Below, in pieces: positions 35,101 to 47,100 of a DNA stretch of 64,000 nt. The notes beneath the pieces are model-generated. The model ran no database searches and had not been told where the DNA came from. It saw only the letters and a program-made list of their open reading frames with translations. The translations under genes and the position numbers were made by a program. Numbering within the stretch: position 1 is the first letter of the stretch; each line of letters opens with the position of its first letter. Origin of the DNA: Chrysaora quinquecirrha (lineage: Eukaryota > Cnidaria > Scyphozoa > Semaeostomeae > Pelagiidae); assembly GCA_014526335.1 (NCBI GenBank), contig JACTAT010000029.1, positions 1,169,372 to 1,233,371 on the forward strand. Reading direction: 5' to 3'.

Positions 35101-38100
35101 TGTTTTGTAGTATAGAATTGATGTCCCTGCTAGATTCAACAACATATTTGCTTTGGAGGAACCTTTTCATACTCAGACAGGAATCACGCTGAAGCGTTTC
35201 TACCTGCAAACTACAAAATTTTTGTAAACATCTAATTTAGGCCATATGGAAGATGTTTTTTTAGCTACTCTAAATAATTTTTCGTTGCTCTTTTACCGCA
35301 AACTTTGCTGATTTCTTTTTGCATGCAGGAAATTTGAAAAATGGAGAGTATTCTTTCATTTTGTTGGAGCAACACCTGGCTCTACTGATCTCGCATTCTT
35401 TCTTCAAAGGCTTACCAAAGAAATCAAACCTGATCTAGTGAGTTTTTTATCTACTTATTTAACAGCCAAATAAAAATCTAAATATACAATTGTTCGTTTA
35501 AATGCATAGAATTTAGCTTTTATTTGTTAACTCCCTCTTCTTGGCAACACCGTCTCCTTCACACAAGCTCTCACTTCCAATTTCTCCTATGTTTTTACTC
35601 GGGGTGATGAGTTAAGGTTACCAGGCCCAGGCGTGGATTTTTTATAAACGAGTGGAAAAAAGACTTCGTCGACCAAGACTAATTAAGTCTAATATCGAAC
35701 CAGATCATGTTTATCAAAATTCTGCTGATGCTTATTGTTAGTAACAGAAACAATGTAGGTCAGATAACATTTTGATCAAACCAAGTCAGCCCGAGCAAAC
35801 CAAATTTTTAAGTATCGTTGTCAAATAGCGCTCAACAAAAGATTAAGCGACTCTGAGTTTAAAGATAAATTCATGGTGCCTTATGATTGGAATTGTTAGA
35901 ACATTTGCTGGAATCTTGTTGGAATTGTTGGAATTGTTGGCATTGTTAGTATCTTGTTAGAATTTTGAAAATTATCTGTTGTGTCACAATTTCTGTAAGC
36001 CGTTTTTATACCATCCCAGCTTAGGCGACAAATTTTTATAGGTTATCTGTCTTTATATTTTTGAAATTTTTCCCTTCTTCAGAAAGACGTTCTCAGCGAT
36101 CTGGAGAGTTTAATTCAGCTAAGTGGGAGTATTCTTTCCAATCCAAATACTGAGCCAGTCATGCTATTCATTGATGCAGTAAATCAGGTAATCATCCTTG
36201 GCTTATTATTCTTGAGTTGCAGCATTTTGGATCGTGTCATAATACTATGGCAATCCTATGGTCAACCCATAAATTCAATGTAAAAGGCCGTGCCACTTTG
36301 AAATGTTAACAATAGTGAGTGTCCGAGTGTCCGTCGACTCTGCTTCGTATAAATATTACTGACCTCGATAGCACATTATGTACTTGCTAGCTGTGGTTCA
36401 AACGTCTTGTCCTTTGTTATGCCAAACCTAATTAGTTATAAAAGGCACTTGATCATGCTCCTACTTCCTGTTTAAAAAAATTTCGAAGTATATGTTATTT
36501 TCATATGTTATTTTCTTTAAGCTTGATGAAGACAAACAGCAATTCTTAAATAGATGGCTTCCTGATGCACTTCCGGAGCATGTCAAGGTTATTGTGTCTA
36601 CGATTGAAGGAACTACCTCGCATCAAATGCTACGTTCTTATGAAACACGTCCTGCTGAAATAAAATGTGGACCTCTTGATGTTTGTTCTCGAGAGGTAAA
36701 TACACTACTGTTCAGCGCATGTTAAATGAATCGATACATAGAAAAGTTTTGGGTAGTCAAACTTTCAGCTTAACTGTTAGAACAATTCGTTCCCAAAAAA
36801 ATTGGAAATTTTTTGGCATTTTTTCATGAAAATACTTTCAATAATCTCGTGTGCTATCCAATTTCCGGTTACCATTGGATGAAACTATCGAAACTTAACA
36901 ATTTTCCAATGGATAAATTCTTCATATTCTATATGGAACGGCACCTTTGAGATATTCATGTTCGAAGTTTTATCTGGTCGAATTTTTTTCAGTCCGCAAT
37001 CTTTTGTTATTAAGGTGGCTTTGCCTGAAATCTCCCTGGCCAGAAAATGCTTGCGTGAGCTACATTACTTAAACCGACGAATGACGAAAAACATTTTCTT
37101 GATTTTTGTTGAACTCAGGGTGATAATTAAATAATGAAGTTAACATTTTCTTTGAATCTAGCTTATCGCAGTTTTACCATATATTGTGGCGGACAATATG
37201 AATGGATTCTTCTAGGTGATTTTGGTAAATGTTGGAACAGATGTATGCCAAAATCGCGCCACAAACGTCAGAAACCTTTTCAAAGCCCATTCTTTTGCGA
37301 AATCTTTTGTCTGTAGCCTTCCAAGAGATTTTGTAGGTGTGTTTATGAACAATTCAAAAACTATAAAGTCTCAACTAGTTTGCAGCTTTCTCTATCTTGG
37401 AGCTGATAGACTTCTGGCGAGCCTGTCTTCGACCTTCTTACTTTAGTATTGTAACAATTGACCTAGCTTTGCAAAATCAAGTTAAAGCATTTTGACTTTC
37501 AAAATTTTCAAAACATACTTTTCAAGACCTTCAAAGGTTTCTTTCAAACAACTAACATATGCTGTTTGTTTAAGGAAATTGTAAAGAACATATTATCACA
37601 ATACAACAAACGTCTAGACAAGGATCAAATGGACACGTTGCTGCATAAAGAAGGTTCTTCAAACCCATTATGGCTTACACTTGCGTGCGAAGAATTGCGG
37701 GTTTTTGGACAATTCGAAAAACTCTTAGACAAAATCGACAGTCTTCCGGATGATCTCATCAGGTAACAACTTATTTGTTTTTACAGTTTGAATCAATGAA
37801 GTGTGACCATAATTTGTGATTTTACTGCCATTTGTAGAAAACTTTAACGTGATACTATTGCCCATAAGAAAATTTCGAAGATTTTTCTTAACAGCCTTGA
37901 GATGGATGTTTTCACTCGATTTGAGCAAGAGGCTGGTGGAAAATTGATGGTAGCGACTTTATGTCTTCTTGAATGCTCACGTCATGGTTTGCTGGAAACT
38001 GAATTGCAATCGTTGCTAGGTGATAAAAGCAACCTTGTACCCACTGCTTTTGTGGAAGAAGAAAACGAAGCAATTATCACTCAACCAGACAACATTGTTG

Positions 38101-41100
38101 AATCTAATCGTATCCTTGATAGTGGCAAAGATGACGAAGTAGACAAACTCGCTGATCAGATGTCAAAGAACATCTTGGCTAAGACAGATTATAATGCTAT
38201 ATTTTTGGACAAAGATAAAGAAGATGATGTTGACCAGAGTAAAGGTTAGTCCTAAAATTTCAAATTTTTAAATTCCCATCAACAGTTTTTGTTTGGCTCT
38301 TTTTTGGCTCTTTTCTTATTTCTTTAACTAAAGAATGACATAGACATGATTTTACCTACTTAGAAGCTTTACCCAGGCTCAAAATCTGTTTTATTATCTG
38401 ATCCTGGTTGACCACCTTTTATTCTGCTTTCAGTAGTTGAAAAAACATAGCAATATGTCTGTTCACACTAAAAACGGTGGATGGTATTGAACGCAGCTAT
38501 TGTTATCCACTTCTTAGCGTAATTTTGAAGCTTGTTAAGCTTAGAGTCATCTCAGTGCATGTTACTCATTTTCAATCAGATTCAATACACAGAACCATGC
38601 TGCATGAAAGCAATCATGACGTGCCACCCGGAACAGAATAGAGCACTCCGTTAGATCCGTAAACTACACCGATGCATAGCCAACATATAATTTAATTTGT
38701 ACATTTTACTGACAGACCTTTTAGAGGCTTAATCTTGTTGTTTATTACTTCTTTAGCTTCAATAAAGGGTATAAAAGTTATTTTTATCACATAAAGGGTA
38801 TAAAAAGTTTGAATATGTTAATGGACGCTACCTCTCTTAGATAAACGAATGCAAAGAAAGCACATCACGTTCCTACCTGCTCGAGAATGGGCTATCATAT
38901 ACAGAAATTTGAAGCCGTTGCTTAGGCCTTGTGGAGACTTGGGCGAAGGTCGACTCGACTTCTATCATCGATCTCTAAGCAAAGCAGTGCGAAGAAAGTA
39001 TGTATTATAAATAATGTCTAATATATCTACTTAATTTTCTTTTACTGTTATTCATTCATATTTTGTTTTTTATTTTCTCTTACTGAGTTGTCGAAATCAT
39101 TGCAAAATATATTGAAGCATTTTTTAAACCATTTTTAAGATTATGAAAACTGGCCTTCGGAAACATCTTTCTAACGATGCCGGGACTCTAACCGGCCATT
39201 ATTACACGCAGCTCTAGCTATAAGAACTTACTGGTATACAGAACGCATATATTGTTTCATGATTCAAAATCCCAATATTTTGATAATGATTATTGAGCGA
39301 ATTTATGGTATTTGATAAAGATGCTTAGAAATGCTTTTACAGTAGTTATTACAGCATGACTTTGTTCTGCTACATACAGCATGATTACAGCAGGACAATA
39401 TGCTTCTATATGTATATTCTATATACAGCATGATTATGGCATAAGTTTTCCCGGGAGGGTTCGTCTACGGATGGATTTATCTACGGATTAGAAAAGGACA
39501 ACAAAAGCCAAAAATAGAAAGCTACCAACAAGTTATTTTAATTGCCAAGTAACGTAATTAATTTTGGTGTAGATGTTTTGAAGATATATAGGCTCGAATA
39601 TCTCATTGGGACCACTTTCCATCGGCATACAGTCAACTTAGCTGTCTATCCTTCCGAGATCGGTAATTGATGTCCCAGGATATTTGTTCTTGAATGTCAT
39701 TCATGAGATACAAGCTGACTGTCAACATCAGCATTAGTGCTGCCTACAGTATAACCCGAGTCTGCGTTACTAAATTAATGTGCTTGCTTGCAAATACTGT
39801 TTTTTTGGCTTATCTATGAGAAGCAAGATTGATAAAATATTAGGCTTGTTTGCACGTGTGCTACATATGTTATTGATTAGTTTTTGAGTAGTACAAAACT
39901 TCAAAATTTCGATAAACAGTTGAAACATTTTCGGGCATACTACCGGTAGTTTGAATATAATTGACGTGAGTAGAGTATCTTGGTTCGTTTCCGTTTTCCA
40001 AGCCCCTTTCTAAATGCATATGAGCCGTCTTCTTCAAGCTCATTGCAGTCAGGATTTCATGGTTATGGTTTTACTGAGCTGAGACATTTACGAATGTTAT
40101 AATATGAATTTAAAATTTCTCTCAGGTACTTTAGTGGATCAGACGACTACAAGAAGCATATATACAATTATTGGCATGGCGTTCTTGCTGGGTATTTTGA
40201 AGGAGTTGATGATATGGACCGTAAAGCTGAAGTAAGTTTCTTTTCCGTTCGCAACCACTTGCTGCAAAGTCTACAGGAAGTTACCAACCTACCTGATTTT
40301 GGAAGTTTATATCTAAGAAGATCTAAACTGTTATGTGTAAAACCAAAGCTAAAATAAGTAATAAACAAAAGCTAAGCTTGTTAAATTTTACTTATTCAAA
40401 TTTACTACCCCTAACTTTTCTCACATAAAATATATAATAACAACAGGAAGGCGATTCGCTAGAACGGTTTAAATGACTTCTGACCAGGACAACAACTTAA
40501 ATGAGAGGCTGCGACAACTTGGACTCGTGTAATAAGTCAAATATTTATCTATTGAAAATAATTGGCCGTCAATGTGCGAAAATGGTTTTCTTTCGCAAAA
40601 GCACTAGATTATACATTGTAGTTTACGCATGTTGGTGCATACTTACCTCACATAAATTCGTTATTTGTTAATTTGTTCACGTTTGTGATAATTTTCCGTT
40701 ATTGTGGATCAGAGCTAATGTATGCATCTTTAACTTTCCATTGTCTATTATGGTGTACTTTACATCCACGTAATGCATACTGGAAGCCGGGGGAAGGGGT
40801 GGTGTCCATATAAGCCTGGTGTCCATATAACTTAAGTTGCCACTAGACTTTGGGTAACAATAATGTTAATCCTAAGCCGCCATGCATAGGGTACCGGGGA
40901 CAGATTTTCTTAACGGAAGCAGATTAAAATGCCTTTGCCTGCAGTACCGTTACTTCAGTTACAAAGCAAAGCTCTATTCAACTTTTGGCGGCAGTAACAG
41001 TTGCTTAACAGCACCGGAAGTATCAAAACAGCAAAAGAAATACGATATTGCGGTACCTGTGCTGTTTTCTTATGCACTTTTCCTTTGTCCGATCAAGTCG

Positions 41101-44100
41101 TTAAAACATGATGATGAAACTCGCTCTGGTTTGTGGTGAGTCATCATAGGTAGTTATTGAAAGATATGGAAACACAGCACTAAGCGTTAAAACCCCTTTC
41201 TTACTGCATAAGAAATATTCATACAGACCTTTCAACAATTGAAAAGTATCTCTTTGAAGTAATTTATTTTTCTATTGAATAGGAATTGCCATATCATTTG
41301 GAGGTGTTGTTGGACAACAATCGATTGATCCGTTGCCTTATCGAATGGCCTGTTTTCAACAGATTATTCTCTGAAGATTTCAGTATAGATCTTCTTCATT
41401 CTTGGAGAAAGGTGTGCATGCAAATAAACTCATTTTCTATCTAAGCCTAAATCATTTATGTCAAGATCCCAGAAGTGTTTATCAATAAAACTGCAGCCGC
41501 ATCCGATAAAAGCCGGCACGGCACTTTTCAACAACCTACATTATCTTTAGTACGTGAACAAATTGACGTAGAAAATTCTAGGGCCTTTTTACATGCAGGT
41601 GGGCCAACCATCTTACCGTGCAAGCTCAGAGAATGAGGCAAATTTCACGTTCTGTTTATATGGGGTAATTCTTGCCTGCTTACCGAGACGGGAATTGTAA
41701 ATTTTGGCAACTGAAAAGTATTTTATGGTTTCACACATGCGCTTTATAAAAATTTCCAGCACGATTACCGGAATGGAGTGTTCATATGAGAAATGTCCAG
41801 CCCACCTGCCGAGATCTCGCTTACCGGTCCAACCCGGTTTCACATATAAACAGGATATTCTCATTGAACAGAATATGATGATTTGGGTGAAAAGTTTCAT
41901 CCCAGTAAGCAGGCTGCCTCGCCTCCATATTAAAGTATTATGACGGTAATAATATGTAATGAAAGTGCAAGAAATTCTCATTCTGTGGAAAATTAACTTT
42001 TCTAATGTTTTTTTAGCTTTGATTTAGTCGTTGACCTCGAATAGTAATGTAAAATATTATCTGAAGAAACTCGATCAGCTTGTTTCATTGGTCGAATGAG
42101 TACGATCGCAGCCCCAAAAAAGGGGAGGGTGGAAAAATCTTGCACTCTCTCCATATTTCAAGAAAATATCTTGAAACTTTTCAAACAATAATGATGTAAA
42201 TAGAAATTTAATTTTTTCCTACCCTTCATTCTCTTAAAGTACTATTCTAATTTAGGCTGGCGGATACAGTGTGGCTGCAGCCATGTACAAAGAATCGTGC
42301 AAGGTTCTAAAAGAATCTGGCATAGGACTTGATGAATATGGTGACCAGATTGAGAAAGTTGTCATTTTCCTGTAAGTCATTTTTCTGCGATTTGGCTGAT
42401 TTATAGATTCTGTCAAATGCTTGTAAGCATTGCCTAAGTCTGTCCAATACCACTGTTTGATCTTGAGCAATGTATGCCGTACAGAAAGTCGGAAAAGGCC
42501 AATTTTATTTCCGGAATTATGATTTTTCTTCTCATAATTCGTTGTTTCAGCACCCACAAATATTTTTTTCATTGAGTTAAGATAAATCAGGAAATTGATC
42601 CATTGGGAAAGTGGGGTGGTCATGCCCCCAACTCCACTCTGTTACTGGCCCCAGCGCCTGTGAAGTATTTGTTTTGTTAACCCATTTCCACATTGGTGGA
42701 CAAAAGGAACCACGCCCACTTGATACTCTCTATAAAATTTATTAGAAAGAAAAAGAGAGTTTTAAATTTGAATTTTGTCGTTTAGGTAAGTAACCAAAAG
42801 GAAATGTGCAGTGGTAGGATTTTTGAAATTTAATCACTTTGGGCAATAGTCGATAGATTCGTATTCTAAAAACTTTTGCGGAATTGGAAGTTTTGATTCT
42901 TGCGAAGATGCTTCATCCGCAAAACAATCTGCCTTCAAAGTATGAAATAGCTTTGAAGAATCAGTTATCTAACTTTGAATTCATGATTCTTGATTTTTAT
43001 GTTTATACCAGGATACAGGCTGGACAACATGATGATGCTTATGACATCCTCGAAGAGAGGAGAAAGGTCGAGGAAGAGCACTTCAGCAGTAGACCGGATG
43101 AAATGGCCGATATTTATCAGCTAATGGCAAAATGCAAGAGTGAGGTGAGAATGACGAAAGAGGAAGAAGGTAGAAAGTAAAGTAAAGTAAAGTAACGTAA
43201 AGTAAAGTAAAGTAAAGTAAAGTAAAGTAAAGTAAAGTAAAGTAAAGTAAAGTAAAGTAAAGTAAAGTAAAGTAAAGTAAAGTAAAGTAAAGTAAAGTAA
43301 AGTAAAGTAAAGTAAAGTAAAGTAAAGTAAAGTAAAGTAAAGTAAAGTAAAGTAAAGTAAAATAAAGTAAACTAAATCAAAGTAAAGCAACGAAAAGTAA
43401 AGTAAAGTGATGTAAGGTAAAGTAAAAAGTAAAGTAAAGTAAGTAAAGTAAAGTAAAGTAAAGTAAAGTAAAGTACAGTAAAGTAAAATAAAGTAAAGTA
43501 AAGTAAAGTAAAGTAAAGAAAAGTAAAGTAAAGTAAAGTAAAGTAAAGTAAAGTAAAGTAAAGTAAAGTAAAGTAAAGTAAAGTAAAGTAAAGTAAAGTA
43601 AAGTAAAGTAAAGTAAAGTAAAAGTAAAGTAAAGTAAAGTAAAGTAAAGTAAAGTAAAGTAAAGTAAAGTAAAGTAAAATAAAGTAAACTAAATCAAAGT
43701 AAAGCAACGAAAAGTAAAGTAAAGTGATGTAAGGTAAGGTAAAGTAAAGTAAAGTAAAGTAAAGTAAAGTAAAGTAAAGTAAAGTAAAGTAAAGTAAAGT
43801 AAAGTAAAGTAAAGTAAAGTAAAGTAAAGTAAAGTAAAGTAAAGTAAAGTAAAGTAAAGTAAAGTAAAGTAAAGTAAAGTAAAGTAAAATAAAGTAAACT
43901 AAATCAAAGTAAAGCAACAAAAAGTAAAGTAAAGTGATGTAAGGTAAAGTAAAGTAAAGTAAAGTAAAGTAAAGTAAAGTAAAGTAAAGTAAAGTAAAGT
44001 AAAGTAAAGTAAAGTAAAGTAAAATAAAGTAAAGTAAAGTAAAGTAAAGTAAAGTAAAGTAAAGTAAAGTAAAGTAAAGTAAAGTAAAATAAAGTAAACT

Positions 44101-47100
44101 AAATCAAAGTAAAGCAACGAAAAGTAAAGTAAAGTGATGTAAGGTAAGGTAAAGTAAAGTAAAGTAAAGTAAAGTAAAGTAAAGTAAAGTAAAGTAAAGT
44201 AAAGTAAAGTAAAGTAAAGTAAAGTAAAGTAAAGTAAAGTAAAGTAAAGTAATATAATTTCATACAATATAATTCAATGTAATGTAATGTAAAGCAAAAT
44301 AAAGTAAAGTGAAATAAAGTAATGTAATTAAATATAATGTAAGTAAAGTAAAGTAAAGCAAAGTAAAGTCAGTAAAGTAACGTAACGTAATTTAAAGTGA
44401 GCTATAGAAAAGTATGGTAAGCGTTTTTGCTTGCGTATCAACTTCTGTGTTCATTTTTTAGATTGTCAAGAGAGAACCATTTATATATCGCAGTCACTTG
44501 CCAAAACACCAAGACACTGTTGAATATTGCTTAAAAAGCCTGAAATCCAGAGAGACGCTCTCTGGCGCTGAACACGAGGTGTTTATTTCAAACACTTTTG
44601 GTTTTACATCTTTGGTTTTTTATATAACCCTATTATACCGACGCTTTTTCACGGAAACTATTATTTAAGAAACTCTTCACGCAGAACTGATCAGCTTGGC
44701 CGTTGACGAATGAATTTAAAAATAGTTGAAAAAAGTATGAAATTGGTTTTAAGTTAATGCATCACAACACATCATTTTAACCTCTGAAATAGTAATGATT
44801 TCAATTTCTGTTTATTTATTTTCTTCTTCATTCTTAGTTTAAGAAAGCAATGACCAACGTCCTTATGGCATTCCATCTTTGTCAAATTGCTACACTCGAT
44901 TCCGGAAACGCAAAGAAGCATCGGGAAGACGCATCTACTTGTTCAGATTCTGCCATTAACACCTTTGAGAAGGTAATTACCGAATTTATAACAGATTGAA
45001 GACTGTATTAGAGACGTGAGACATATGGCCTTAACAAATCAGACATGACAAGGTGCAAGAAAAATACTTACTTTTTTGCACAATGCCATATGCCATCTTC
45101 TCTCTGGAAAAATAATGCTTTTTACTCTCTGAGAAATAAGTTTTTGACTTAATTATCAGGCCGACATTTTTTTCTCTCAAAACATCTTGTGGAAAAGCCA
45201 ATGAGAATGTTGGATTTTTCGACCATTATTCGTATATCATCCCATGTTATGGCATACAAACGGGTGCTTTAGAGACTGAATTTTTTACAGTTAAGATAAT
45301 AATAAAACAGCGGTATCGAGAATGCCAACCAAGTATCGGGAAAAAGGAAAATTTCCTTTCAATAGATTCAGGAATTCTTTCCTTTAGTCAATTAGTATAC
45401 ATGATTAATGTGAATTCATTATTTTTAGATTGGAGACATTGGTCATCTTGCTGAAGCCATTATGACAAAATCTTTCATTAATCCAACTTATAGCAGCTCA
45501 TTTTCGGAGAAAGAAAAGGTTATCATATTTTAAATACAGTTGAAATCAGCTATCTTGACTGCCCGCTTCTCCAACGTTCGCTATCTCGAACCATTTTCGA
45601 TTGCCCAATGGAGGAAAATTGCTCTTTATCTCGAACTTTCCCTTTTTTTCTGCTGAATTGGATCAAGGCCGAATATACGCTTATAAGTTTGTCTTGAGCG
45701 AGTGGCAGCAGCCAAGTGATATGCTGCCCATGTGTACAGTAGATGAAGCTCAGAAGCCAGGTTGAATTTCCAGTATCGGAGTTTTACGATGCTACTATCG
45801 GAAGAAATAGTGTATCGATGATGAAGAGGTACAAGAGCTTGACAGGACATTCCTCGCGAAAAGTAGTTTTTCTCCTTCATAACTGTCCTGCCCTCTCAGA
45901 GGTGATGCCTGTAATCTGTGCCTGTTTTTAGTTCAAGGAGATGTGCTGCATCGCCATTATCTCAGGTTTAACGATAGTAGAAATGAAACTAATCCATGAA
46001 AGCAGATGACCTTGGAATCTTATAGTGCAAGATAACTGACTTGTTTTATGGAATTTGGCATCGGTTACCTTGCCCTTTAATCAGGGTTCCTTTCTTCACT
46101 CAATAACTATAAATTTCATTTTTATATGGAGCATTCGCTATCTCGAACACATTCCACTCTCTCATGAGAGTTCGAGTTAGCGGATGTCAACTGTACACTT
46201 ACTGGACAAAAGTATTCGAACGGTCTTCCACAACGGCCGCCAACAGCGGCTGTAGGCCCAACCAAAACATTTCTTTCGTAACTTCTTTCGTAACAATGGC
46301 TTGAAGTCACGCCGCTAGTTTCACATGAAATTTCGGTGGGAAAATGTTTGGTCATTTCACAGTCTTTCGATTAAAAGTAAATGTTAAGAATTTTTCCACA
46401 GATTTGTTAAAATAATTCAAGAAAATTAAAGAATGGTGCCTCCAAATATTTTACAAGAAAGTTTTTACAGTGGGTATCAAAAAAGCGATTTTATGTGCCA
46501 TATTTGGAAGAACGACTCAATAAATTTATGTCATTAAAATGGAAAATACATTAAACTTTCTTGTTATGATAAAATTCTTGCTTTGAGAGAGCTTCGGGTA
46601 TTTTTGTATCGAAAGTTTTTTAAGGTGAGTCAACTTGTTAGCAGGTTAGAAACAGCTATTTCAGAAAATTATGTTTTCCTTTCGTGTCAGTAAGGCGATT
46701 GCTTGAAAAAAAAACAAACAAAAAATGTTCGACTTTCTTTGCAGTTTTGGATAGAAATGAAAAGGTTTTGTTTCTTTGGATTTGAGGATTAAAATCGCAC
46801 CTTTTCCTTTTTGTAAAAAATTAGCAGTTACTTTTAGCTATATGTATGACTTAGATTGATGACGGTAAAATGTAATTTCAGTGCAGTCTATTTCCATTGA
46901 TGCAAACTAATTGTTCAGTTCCTCCTTTTGAGAATTATTGTCTAGATGTATTGTCTATTGTTTTTTGTGAAATCATCGATTATTTATTCTTCCAATAGCT
47001 GTTATTGCAAGCAAAAAGCTTATGTTCCAAAGCATATGGTGAGAAACACCCTCTTGCCTGCAGACTTCATCTAAATATGGGAATCTTATATGAAGAAGTT

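Noticed and set aside
36492..36725. 77-codon ORF as an independent gene
   Set aside because: It is exon 12 of the nephrocystin-3-like gene with read-through into flanking intron.
43121..44267. Long minus-strand ORFs (89, 182, 122 codons) of YFTLL repeats
   Set aside because: Pure translation of the AAAGT microsatellite; no start context or conserved sequence.
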